DNA from: Paraburkholderia sp. D15
GTDB lineage: Bacteria > Pseudomonadota > Gammaproteobacteria > Burkholderiales > Burkholderiaceae
Length of the DNA stretch: 64,000 bases
Reading direction: 5' to 3'
Assembly: GCF_029910215.1 (NCBI RefSeq)
Contig: NZ_CP110397.1
Location: 186,001-250,000 of the forward strand
Made by a program: the position numbers and the translations under genes. Positions 45,831 to 54,285 of this stretch are shown here, piece after piece (the stretch's first letter is position 1; each line of letters opens with the position of its first letter). The notes below the pieces were generated by a model, which saw nothing but the letters and a program-made list of their open reading frames with translations, did no database searches and was not told where the DNA came from.

Positions 45831-47426
45831 ATGAGCAGCAACGTTCGAGAATTTGACTACGTCATAGTTGGCGCGGGCTCGGCAGGATGTGTTCTTGCCA
45901 ATCGACTGACGGAAGATCCGGCGGTCGAGGTCTGCCTTATCGAAGCTGGTCCGAGCGATAAGAGCATATTCATTCAGATGCCGGCGGCGCTTACTTTTCC
46001 CATCGAGAGTGATGTTTTCAACTGGAAATTCGAAAGCGAACCGGAGCCCGAACTGCACGGTCGAGTCATCGGTCAGGCACGTGGGCGCTGTCTGGGTGGG
46101 AGCTCTTCGATCAACGGCATGGTCTACGTGCGAGGCGGCAAGGAAGACTATGACAGCTGGCGCGATCTTGGCGTTAAGGGTTGGGATTTCGAGGACTGCC
46201 TGCCTTATTTTCGGCGAATGGAAACGTTTGAAGAAGGACGCGATCCTAAACGCGGTGGATCGGGCCCAATCACGGTCGTGCGCAGCAAGGCGGATCATCC
46301 GCTCTATCGGTCGTTCTTGCAGGCAGGTCAGGAGTTCGGTCTGCGCGATGCAGGGGACTACAATAGTGGTGATCAGGAAGGAGTGCATATAACCCAAGCC
46401 AACATCCGCAACGGTGTGCGATGCAGCACGAGCCTGGCTTATCTTGAGCCCGCGTTGAAGCGCAAAAACTTGACGGTGATGACCGGCTGCCTTGTGGAGC
46501 GAATCAACTTTGACGGCAATATCGCGACAGGCGTGACACTGAAACAAAAGGGCGAGGAACTGCAAGTGCGTGCGACAAGAGAAGTGATTCTGTCCGCAGG
46601 CACCATCGGTTCACCGCATCTGTTGATGCTGTCGGGCGTCGGCGACCGAGCCAAGCTTCAACAGCATGGGATTGAAACGCGTGCTCATCTGCCTGGAGTC
46701 GGTGCCGACCTGCAGGACCACGTTGTGGCGCCACTGCGATTCCGTACCTCTGACGGCGTCTCAATCTGCCGACAACTCAATACGTTCGGCCGGTTGAAAC
46801 TCGGCATTGAATGGTCGCTGTTCAAAACGGGGCTTGGCTCCACAAATTTCTTCGAGGTAGGTGCATTTTTCAAGAGCAGCGACGACATCAGCTACTTCAA
46901 CATGCAGCATGAGTTTTTGCCGTTCCTCGCAGACTTTCAGTCCGGGAAGGTCAACATCTCGGATGGATTTCAGTATTTCGTTAGTCAGATGCGGCCGTTT
47001 AGTCGCGGCTGCGTGACCCTGAGGTCCGCTGATCCGACGCAAAAACCTGCTATCCGGTTCAACTATCTGACTGACGATCGCGACATCGCAGAAATGGTCA
47101 ACGGCATCCGGCGCACTGTCGAGATGGCGAACCAGAACGCATGGTCGAGGTATCGCGGCAAGGCTATTGATACTCCGAGCCTGAGCGACTCCGATGCCGA
47201 TATCGCGGCGTGGTTGCGGACGGTCGCCAATACCGAACACCACCCGACAAGCACTTGTCGTATGGGGACCGACGAAAACGCTGTGACCGATGAGGTTGGC
47301 CACGTACACCAGTTGAACAGGCTTCGTGTTGTTGATGGATCGATCCTACCGAAGGTTCCGTCCGCCAACATCAATGCGCCCATCATCATGGTGGCAGAGA
47401 AAATCGCGGCATCAATGACACTGTAG
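45831..47426 (+). CDS. GMC oxidoreductase (choline dehydrogenase-like)
   Basis: The ATG at 45831 gives 531 residues starting with the FAD site YVIVGAGSAGCVLANRLTED. Further GMC signatures are GRCLGGSSSINGMVYVRG, VILSAGTIGSPHLLMLSGVG and, at the C-terminus, EHHPTSTCRMG with the catalytic His and NINAPIIMVAEKIA. It is cytosolic, with no signal or cysteine cluster. It would oxidise a primary or secondary alcohol and pass electrons to the quinone pool or another acceptor. It follows the permease and is likely in its operon. An IS element starts 7 bases after its stop. Confidence 0.88.
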   Translation: MSSNVREFDYVIVGAGSAGCVLANRLTEDPAVEVCLIEAGPSDKSIFIQMPAALTFPIESDVFNWKFESEPEPELHGRVIGQARGRCLGGSSSINGMVYVRGGKEDYDSWRDLGVKGWDFEDCLPYFRRMETFEEGRDPKRGGSGPITVVRSKADHPLYRSFLQAGQEFGLRDAGDYNSGDQEGVHITQANIRNGVRCSTSLAYLEPALKRKNLTVMTGCLVERINFDGNIATGVTLKQKGEELQVRATREVILSAGTIGSPHLLMLSGVGDRAKLQQHGIETRAHLPGVGADLQDHVVAPLRFRTSDGVSICRQLNTFGRLKLGIEWSLFKTGLGSTNFFEVGAFFKSSDDISYFNMQHEFLPFLADFQSGKVNISDGFQYFVSQMRPFSRGCVTLRSADPTQKPAIRFNYLTDDRDIAEMVNGIRRTVEMANQNAWSRYRGKAIDTPSLSDSDADIAAWLRTVANTEHHPTSTCRMGTDENAVTDEVGHVHQLNRLRVVDGSILPKVPSANINAPIIMVAEKIAASMTL

Positions 47427-47433
47427 CGGCTTA

Positions 47434-48346
47434 GAGGCCAGTTCAAAAACCCCTGAGGGGGCTGTTTACTTTCTCGGCAAGCTGTTAACGTTGGATGTCT
47501 GGACAACGGAACCCAAGGGATGGAAGCGCCGACCATTGATGACGAATTGTGGGCACTGATCGAACCGTTACTGCCGCCGCCCAAGCCGCGGCGCAAAAAG
47601 CATGCTGGCTGCCCACGCGTATCGGATCGGGCCGCGTCGAATGGCATCCTGTTCGTGCTGAGGACGGGGCTACGATGGAACCACCTGCCGACCATATTGG
47701 GCCTTGGCTCGGGCGCCACCTGCTGGCGACGAGTGCACGCCTGGCAGAAGGCTGGTGTGTGAGACCGGCTGCACGAACTGCTGCTCGACAAGCTGCGCGA
47801 GGCTGGCCAGATCGACCTCTCACACGCTGCGGTCGATTCCTCGTCGGTACGAGCCGTTGGGGCGGGCGAAAAACTGGCCCGAACCCTACGGCTCGCGCGC
47901 GACCCGGTTCCAAACACCACATCCTCGTCGTCGCAAACGGCGTTCCCATCAGCGCGATCCTGACCGGGGCGAACCGCAACGACGTTACCCAACTGCTGGC
48001 GCTTGTTGACGCGATCCCGCCGATTCGTGGCGTGCGCGGCCGGCCGCTTCAGAAGCCCAAGGTCGTCTATGCCGATCGTGGCTACGATTCCGACCCGCAT
48101 CGTCAGCGACTTCGCGAGCGCGACATCAAGCCGGTGATCGCGAAGCGTCGCACGGAACATGGCGGCGGTCAGGGGAAATTCCGCTGGGTAATTGAACGCA
48201 CTCACTTGTGGCTCCACAACTTCCGTGGTCTTCGTATTCGCTTCGATCGTCGAGCGGACATTCACGAACCATTCTTCAAACTCGGTTGCGCCCTTGTCTG
48301 CTGAAACATCTTCAGGCGTACGGAGCAACCTTTTTGAACTGTCCTC
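47434..48346 (+). mobile_element. IS5-family (IS427-like) insertion sequence, 913 bp
   Basis: Terminal inverted repeats GAGGCCAGTTCAAAAA (47434-47449) and TTTTTGAACTGTCCTC (48331-48346) match at 15 of 16 positions. TTA flanks both ends (47431-47433 and 48347-48349) as a 3-bp target duplication, normal for the IS427 group. The element landed just downstream of the GMC gene without damaging it. The clean ends and duplication indicate a fairly recent insertion. Confidence 0.88.
47520..48304 (+). pseudogene. IS5-family transposase (orfAB), with a nonsense codon
   Basis: The first frame encodes DDELWALIEPLLPPPKPRR and LFVLRTGLRWNHLP, then stops at TGA (47760) where GVWDRLHELLLDKLRE is expected, a probable TGG to TGA change. 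The same frame continues to AVDSSSVRAVGAGEK. A -1 shift on the A5 run (GAAAAAC, about 47867-47871) then leads into TGPNPTARARPGSKHH, YADRGYDS and FRWVIERTHLWL. The DDE residues are all present. The frameshift is usual in this IS group, but the TGA is not, so the transposase is probably inactive. Confidence 0.75.
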
Positions 48347-48785
48347 TTAGGAGAGAGTCCCTGCGAAAACATCATTCGCTTGGCCGTCAACATCCAGGCA
48401 GTTGATATACAGCGGCGCGCAGGTCGAATGTGAACCGCCCCGGATTCCCGGGGAGGTTCACAAATGTTTCTTGTCATTCATGGCTGCCTGCAACAGTGAT
48501 AGACGTAGTTGTCATGTTGCGCGATCCTTATCCAGACAGGCCAAATGGTCCGCCAGGTAGACTCCCCGCGGTTCGTCTCATCTGTTGCGGTCATCAGGGC
48601 CTCCGCAATCACTCAGCATGAGGGGCGTTGTAACACCGCCATTTCATCGTCCGCATGCGGCTTTCATTGGCTGTTCGTCAGTTACTATTTGAATTCGTTC
48701 TAAAGCCTGGCGGGTTACATCGCCCTGCGAAATCTTTTATATTTCTGCGATGAACGCGCTGGCGTTCCTTCTTTTACGGACATCC
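48347..48785. other. Gene-free stretch right of the IS
   Basis: About 440 bases with no supported gene. It contains the long hairpin at 48430-48461, which may be an IS3-type end or a terminator. Confidence 0.4.
48430..48461 (+). repeat. 14-bp inverted repeat with ATTC loop
   Basis: GTGAACCGCCCCGG (48430-48443) pairs with CCGGGGAGGTTCAC (48448-48461), one mismatch. No T-run follows. TGAACCGCCCC resembles IS3-family ends as I recall them, so this may be a scar. Confidence 0.45.
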
Positions 48786-49061
48786 ATGAGTACGACGCCC
48801 CCCTCCAAAACCACCGGCGCATTCGGCGCCATGCATCTGCTGGCCGAATATGGCGAGGCGGAGAGCCTACTGCGCAGCGTGCGCCTTGAGGCGGCCACCG
48901 ATACCCGCGGCGTCGTGCTGATCGATCGCGATCTACGCAAGCCCGGTGTCCAACGCGAAACCCGGCACGAGATCACGCCGGCTGAGCTGATTGCACTGAT
49001 CCGCTCCCACTGCACCGAGCTTCCGGGAGAAAATCATGTTCGTTCTGGTGACGTGCGCTGA
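48786..49061 (+). CDS. Hypothetical protein (91 aa)
   Basis: From ATG 48786 the product reads MSTTPPSKTTGAFGAMHLLA, then YGEAESLLRSVRLEAATDTR and GVVLIDRDLRKPGVQRE, with ITPAELIALIRSH near the end. It looks like a small soluble alpha/beta protein. A longer in-frame start at 48750 adds a hydrophobic leader without a cleavage site. I recognise no family. It is near insertion sequences and may belong to a small island. Confidence 0.5.
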   Translation: MSTTPPSKTTGAFGAMHLLAEYGEAESLLRSVRLEAATDTRGVVLIDRDLRKPGVQRETRHEITPAELIALIRSHCTELPGENHVRSGDVR

Positions 49062-49351
49062 TCAAAAGCAGCGAAGGGAAGAAGCCGGCGCCAGGTGACG
49101 ATCAGGCGTGTTTACGCCGACCGGAAATTGAGCCACTTGTAGGGCTCAAAATTCCGTCGGCGCGGACAAGTCTGTGCGTCCGGGAATGGCACCTGATAGT
49201 CCAGCACGATCGCGAATTCGGCCGATCTAACGTTGCGCCGCCTATGCAATGGTATGCGCCACGCGCCTCTGGGCCTGCCTTTTCAACGAGACGATCAGGC
49301 GAATCAAGCGTCACACTATCCGAAGCGCTGGACATCACGCGTTGGGCGAAC

Positions 49352-50101
49352 TTAACTTTCGAGCGGACCCGAGCGTCTGAGCTTCCTGAACGAGTCGGGC
49401 TCCCATGAGCGGGCGGCAAGCAGAACTGCAATCCCTCGCTTCTCTTGCGGCGACGCCGATGACGACGCTTCGTGCAGCGCAGCCAATCTGCTTCTCAACT
49501 TGCGCAATTCGGCATGCAACTGGGTGGACGCTGCTTCCGTGAGAACGCCGTACGCGAAGTCCAACGATTCGTCGTGGCCATCGAACTGACTGTTCAAAAA
49601 CTCCGGCAGGCCCACTTTCAGAAAAGACCGGCGGATTGGTCCGTTAGGGATCCAGTCGAAATCTCTTGCGGCCAGCAACCGAATTCTGTTATTCGCGTGG
49701 ACCTGAATAATGCCCATGCTGTCGAGTACCAGCAGTTGCTTGATGCATTCCGATTCCGATAGACGATACGCCGCGACTATGTCCTTCATCGTCCAATGGT
49801 TCAGTACGCACACGCTGACCAGCATCAGTTTCTGATCCGCGACGAGGCGCGCTTCCTGTTCCGGTGAGAGCAGACGCAGTCGCGGCCGCGACGATTCCGA
49901 CTCCTGAAGTAACTCAACCATTGTCAGGCCAAGCAGTTCGCTGATCTGTTCAAGCCGATCAATTGTGAAGCGCTCGCTTGCAAACAGCCGTTTGACACTC
50001 GCTTCGGAAAGTTCGAGCGCTTGCGCCACAGTTTTGTATGTCATTTGGCGGCTCTTGAGCAGCCGTTTGATCGTTGCCATAAGTTGTGCGGCGCCGGCCA
50101 T
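49352..50101 (-). CDS. Helix-turn-helix (XRE/Cro-CI-like) transcriptional regulator
   Basis: The 249-residue product starts with a Cro/CI-like DNA-binding domain (LMATIKRLLKSRQMTYKTVA, QALELSEASVKRLFASERFT, IDRLEQISELLGLTMVEL). A helical C-terminal part with a winged-helix-like stretch follows (VCVLNHWTMKDIVAAYRLSE, LVLDSMGIIQVHANNRIRLL). The C-terminal domain is not one I can name. It is divergent from the LLM monooxygenase gene, 169 bases apart, so it may regulate that cluster. No operator repeat was found. Confidence 0.85.
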   Translation of the reverse strand: MAGAAQLMATIKRLLKSRQMTYKTVAQALELSEASVKRLFASERFTIDRLEQISELLGLTMVELLQESESSRPRLRLLSPEQEARLVADQKLMLVSVCVLNHWTMKDIVAAYRLSESECIKQLLVLDSMGIIQVHANNRIRLLAARDFDWIPNGPIRRSFLKVGLPEFLNSQFDGHDESLDFAYGVLTEAASTQLHAELRKLRSRLAALHEASSSASPQEKRGIAVLLAARSWEPDSFRKLRRSGPLES

Positions 50102-50270
50102 AGGTATTGGAATTCGTTACCAGAGGTAGCATTTTACGCATGTTTTTATAAACAGGATGCGAATTTTGTTACTACGCGGCATTCTCTATCACACGCGCCT
50201 CGCCGGGGCTAAACGGCGCCGGGCGATGCGCAAAAAAGAATTCAACGAGACAGTATTGCTGGAGCGGCAG

Positions 50271-51299
50271 ATGATAAAGATTTTCACCACGGGCAATCCG
50301 TTTGCGCCCGGAATTCCAGACCTGTCGGCGCTTAAGCGCCAGGGTGCCGAATGGGACGCGTCAGAAGCGATCGACGAGGTACTGATCGGGTATTCGGCGC
50401 TCTGGCCGCAGAACTTCGCGACTTCAACAGCCCTCGCAAGCGTCACAAACAAGCTGAAACTGATCGTTGCACATCGACCCGGCGTGATGCATCCCACGGC
50501 GGCCGCTCGGACCTTTGGAACGATGGATTTTTTGTCCGGCGGCGGCCGTCTCGCGATCAATCTCGTTAGTGGATCGTCCGACAAGGATCTTCATCGTGAA
50601 GGCGATTATCTCGCCAAGGTCGAGCGCTATGATCGCGCGACTGAGTATGTTGAATGCATGAAGCGTTGCTGGAGCGAGCCGAAGTCATTCGACCACCAGG
50701 GTAAATACTACCAGGCAGAAGCGGTACGGCAATTGATGCGCCCGATGAGTGGCCACATTCCGATTTACATGGGTGGCGAAAGCGACGAGGCGGTCGAGTT
50801 CGGCGCACGTCATGCGGACGTCTACATGCTATGGGGCGAGCCGCTGAGCGGCACGAGGGAGCGCATTGAAAGAGTGAAGGCCAGTGCTGCGAGGCATGGA
50901 CGGGAACCACAATTTTCGTTGAGTCTGCGCATCTTTCTCGGCGCTACGGACGAAGCAGCGTGGGAGAAAGCGCGCGCAGTCGAGAGAACGATCCTGGATG
51001 CGGAAGGAACAAACCGTTTTCTGCGCTCAGCCGTTACGGACAAGTCCGTAGGACGCGACCGGCAGCTTTCTTTCGCGAATGAAGCGGTTCACGACGACTG
51101 TTTCTGGGCGGGTCTCGTCAAGCTGCTGGGCGGATTCGCCAATTCAGCCGGTCTTGTCGGAACACCGGATCGTGTCATGGCTGCACTTCGGAGGTATCGC
51201 GAGCTTGGCGTCGACGCGTTCCTGATTACGACGGGTCTGGATGGCTTCTGGGACCCGTCGCTCGAAGACTTCGTGGTTCAGATGAAGAAAGAGCTTTGA
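50271..51299 (+). CDS. LLM-class flavin-dependent monooxygenase
   Basis: GGAG lies 6 bases before ATG 50271; longer in-frame starts lack a site. The 342-residue product has the bacterial luciferase-like barrel: NFATSTALASVTNKLKLIVA, PGVMHPTAAARTFGTMDFLS, GRLAINLVSGSSDKDLHREG and RQLMRPMSGHIPIYMGGESD. It resembles the SsuD/alkanesulfonate monooxygenase branch. Such enzymes need reduced FMN from a partner; the flavin reductase at 54286 is the obvious one. It starts the catabolic cluster. Confidence 0.9.
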   Translation: MIKIFTTGNPFAPGIPDLSALKRQGAEWDASEAIDEVLIGYSALWPQNFATSTALASVTNKLKLIVAHRPGVMHPTAAARTFGTMDFLSGGGRLAINLVSGSSDKDLHREGDYLAKVERYDRATEYVECMKRCWSEPKSFDHQGKYYQAEAVRQLMRPMSGHIPIYMGGESDEAVEFGARHADVYMLWGEPLSGTRERIERVKASAARHGREPQFSLSLRIFLGATDEAAWEKARAVERTILDAEGTNRFLRSAVTDKSVGRDRQLSFANEAVHDDCFWAGLVKLLGGFANSAGLVGTPDRVMAALRRYRELGVDAFLITTGLDGFWDPSLEDFVVQMKKEL

Positions 51300-51381
51300 C
51301 CTGAAAAGAATCACGACGGATTGCTTTCAGGCAGGGTGGATGCCAATTGATACGGCTTTGCATTGAACAATGGAGACAAGG

Positions 51382-52332
51382 ATGACCGCTGTTCGACTTC
51401 GGGATGTTTCGCCGAGACTTGCATTCCAGGCACACTCCGTTACAACGCAACAAAAGGTTGAACTGGTTGAACGCCTGATCGCAGCGGGGCTTCGCGCAAT
51501 CGAGGTGTCCTCGTTCGTCCATCCGAAACTTGTCCCGGGTCTTGCTGACGCCGGGCAGGTATTCGCGCAGGTGAGCCGGCCCGCGGGGGTCTCACTTGAG
51601 TGTTGCGTGGGCAACATGACCGGACTGAAGCGGGCGATTGACGCCGGCGCACATGCTGCGTGGTTCCTGCTTGCAGCCGACGAGGAGTTTTCGAAGGCAA
51701 ACATTGGGCGCACGATAGCCGAATCGATTGATGAGTTGGCGCGCATGCGGGAAGTCGCTGAAGGCAGTGGTACGCATCTGGGTACATATCTGATTGCCGC
51801 TTTTGGCGGACCCGTCGGTCTGGGTCGCGGTCCTGATGACGTGCGGGCTGTCGCGAACAGACTGATCGAGCTCGACGTACACGACTGGATTCTCGCAGAC
51901 TCATGCGGCTACGCTGCACCCCCGCAGATTCGGGACATGGTCCGCTTTGCGGCTGGCCTGACCGATATCAAGCGGCTCACCGTGCAGATTCACGACAGCC
52001 GTGGGATGGGTCTGGCAAACGTGGCGGAGCTAGTTGCGCAAGGTGTGACAAACATTGACACATCGCTCGCCGGCTCAGGGGGGCATCCTGCGGCGCCGGG
52101 CGCCAATGTCGGCGGGACATGCTCGGAAGACGTAGTACAGATGCTCAATCTTATGGACATCGATACCGGCATCGACCTCACGGCGCTGATCGATGCCGCT
52201 AACTGGCTCAATGAAGTGCTGGGTGGCAGCGAAAAGGGCTACACACGGCTTGTTGGCGGCATTCCGTCCACTGCGGAAGAGCTGGCAGCATTTCGCAAGT
52301 CGCGCGGCCCGTTTCAGTGGCAGAAGGCGTAG
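51382..52332 (+). CDS. HMG-CoA lyase-like DRE-TIM enzyme with altered active site
   Basis: GGAGACAAGG precedes ATG 51382. The 316-residue product matches the HMGL family: VRLRDVSPR, AIEVSSFVHPKLVPGLADAG and WILADSCGYAAPPQ are in place. Two catalytic positions differ. The metal-binding H-x-H is Q-I-H in TVQIHDSRGMGLANV. The flexible-loop Cys (GLGGCP in true HMG-CoA lyases) is His in LAGSGGHPAAPGANVGG. The reaction may therefore be a different aldol cleavage. It is followed by an acyl-CoA ligase gene, suggesting a CoA thioester substrate. Confidence 0.82.
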   Translation: MTAVRLRDVSPRLAFQAHSVTTQQKVELVERLIAAGLRAIEVSSFVHPKLVPGLADAGQVFAQVSRPAGVSLECCVGNMTGLKRAIDAGAHAAWFLLAADEEFSKANIGRTIAESIDELARMREVAEGSGTHLGTYLIAAFGGPVGLGRGPDDVRAVANRLIELDVHDWILADSCGYAAPPQIRDMVRFAAGLTDIKRLTVQIHDSRGMGLANVAELVAQGVTNIDTSLAGSGGHPAAPGANVGGTCSEDVVQMLNLMDIDTGIDLTALIDAANWLNEVLGGSEKGYTRLVGGIPSTAEELAAFRKSRGPFQWQKA

Positions 52333-52491
52333 GCAGAGAGCGGGTGCGGCATGAGGGATACTGTCTGATCAAGGCGTCACGGAGGTTGCCGGCAGCCGCT
52401 AAAATTGCGCGTTCGTCCGGGGCCCGAAACTCGACGGATCCAGGCAGCGTGCGCCAGCACAACGAAAAGACAGAAAACAGGAGACAGGAGC

Positions 52492-54099
52492 ATGCCAGTG
52501 CATGACTTGCAGGATATCGGAGGCGGGACCGCCAGTGCCATGCTGGCATCGCGAGCAAAGGCGGCGCCGGATAACGTCGCGCTCGTATTCGAAGGGCAGA
52601 ACTTCAGCTACCGTGAACTTGACGAGCAGGCGAGTGCCGCCGGCTCGGGCCTGATGGCGCTCGGCCTCAAAAAGGGAGATGCGGTCGGCTTCTTCATGAC
52701 CAATCGGCCCGAGTACCTGTTCGGATGCTATGGAAGCGGTCGTGCGGGTCTGGTTCAGGTTTCCATCAATACCGCTTACAAGGCCACGTTTCTTCACTAC
52801 ACGCTTGAACATTCCGAAGCAAAAGTTCTCGTCACCGAAGCGCGACTTGCCGAGGCATTAATGACGCTGGGAACCCTGCCGACGGGGTTGCGCACGATCG
52901 TCTATCTTGACGGGATGCCAAAGAACATTCCGGCAGGAGATGTCGACGTCATCTCCTGGGAGGAGATGCTCGCCAAGCGAAGCCATAATCCGGAATTTCC
53001 CACCGTCCACCCGCATGACGCATCGGCTATCAGTTTCACATCAGGCACAACTGGGCGGAGTAAAGGGGTAGTCTCGCCCGCGCTGCAAGGCGTCGTAATG
53101 GCTCGGGAAGCGGCACACGCATTCGGCATTACGCCGCGGGACCGGATGTACACGTGTATGCCGCTTTTTCATGGCATGGCGCAAGTCACGACATGTCTTG
53201 CAGCTATTTATGCCGGAGCGACGATCGTTCTTTCCCGGCGCTTCAGTGTCACGCAGTTCTGGGAGGAGATCCGGGAGTCGGGCGCAACCCAGGCAAGCGC
53301 GCTCGGCTCGATGCTGCATATGCTTCTTTCTCCACCGCCATCCCCGCGCGATCTGGACCACAAAGTTGTCCGCATGTTTTCGGCGCCGGCCCCAGCCGAT
53401 GTTCTCTACCGATTTGAAAGACGGTACGGAGTCCACGTGATCGAGGGCTATGGCTCCACGGAAATCAAGAATGTTCTCTACAACCCCATCCACGGGCGCA
53501 AGGTAGGCTCAATGGGTCTGCCGACGGCGACTTCGATCATGGAAATCCATGACGAAGACGGCAACACGTTGCCGCCTGGTGAGGTGGGCGAAATCGTGTA
53601 CCGGCCGCGAATCGCCAACATCATGCTGAAGCACTATCACAAGGAGCCGGAGAAGACCCTCGAGAACATGCGGGACATGTGGTGGCATACCGGCGACATG
53701 GGATCGATGGACAGCGACGGCTTCTTTTATTTTTTCGACCGGAAATCGGACGCCTTGCGCAGGCGCGGTGAAAATATCTCGTCGCAGGAGGTAGAGATGG
53801 TGCTGACAGCGTACCCCGGTATTCGCGATGCGGCAGCTGTCGCCGCCCATTCCGAGGTCGGCGAAGATGACGTGCTGGTTGTGCTCGAAGTCGCAAATGC
53901 TGGTGGATTCGATTTCAACAATCTGTTCAGGCACTGCGTCGAAGCGCTGCCCAGGTTCATGGTGCCGCGATACTACCGGTTGATCGAGACACTGCCGCGT
54001 ACACCCACGGGAAAGATTCAGAAAGCAGTACTGCGGCAGGAAGGATTGACGGTCGACACATGGGACCATGTTTCCGCTGGCCTTGAGGTTCCCCGTTAA
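52492..54099 (+). CDS. AMP-forming acyl-CoA synthetase (ligase)
   Basis: CAGGAG precedes ATG 52492. The 535-residue product has the adenylation signatures SFTSGTTGRSKGVV, YGSTEIKNV, MWWHTGDMG, FFDRKSDALRRRGENIS and the C-terminal catalytic Lys in RTPTGKIQKAVLR. It resembles the crotonobetaine/carnitine-CoA ligase branch. It would activate a carboxylic acid to a CoA thioester for the neighbouring lyase. Spacing of 160 bases from the lyase gene and the shared direction suggest one operon. Confidence 0.9.
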   Translation: MPVHDLQDIGGGTASAMLASRAKAAPDNVALVFEGQNFSYRELDEQASAAGSGLMALGLKKGDAVGFFMTNRPEYLFGCYGSGRAGLVQVSINTAYKATFLHYTLEHSEAKVLVTEARLAEALMTLGTLPTGLRTIVYLDGMPKNIPAGDVDVISWEEMLAKRSHNPEFPTVHPHDASAISFTSGTTGRSKGVVSPALQGVVMAREAAHAFGITPRDRMYTCMPLFHGMAQVTTCLAAIYAGATIVLSRRFSVTQFWEEIRESGATQASALGSMLHMLLSPPPSPRDLDHKVVRMFSAPAPADVLYRFERRYGVHVIEGYGSTEIKNVLYNPIHGRKVGSMGLPTATSIMEIHDEDGNTLPPGEVGEIVYRPRIANIMLKHYHKEPEKTLENMRDMWWHTGDMGSMDSDGFFYFFDRKSDALRRRGENISSQEVEMVLTAYPGIRDAAAVAAHSEVGEDDVLVVLEVANAGGFDFNNLFRHCVEALPRFMVPRYYRLIETLPRTPTGKIQKAVLRQEGLTVDTWDHVSAGLEVPR

Positions 54100-54285
54100 A
54101 TCGGTTCGCGAGCCGAGAGAGTCCGTTGCGCAGAGACGTCCGGGCTCTCTTCGTGAGGCTTGCGGATGAGTTCAGACTTACGCTCTGGGATTTCTCGTCT
54201 TTCAAGCACGACTTAAAGGACTACTTATGTATTATTACCATGCAAACTTGTCTTATCAGCTTGCCATGGACGGCGGATTGGCAAC

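Noticed and set aside
47867..47871. Frameshift in the IS5 transposase as damage
   Set aside because: A -1 slip on an A-run is normal for this IS group; the real defect is the TGA at 47760.
49102..49431. 109-codon minus-strand frame beside the HTH gene
   Set aside because: It overlaps the 3' end of the regulator in another frame and shows no motif.
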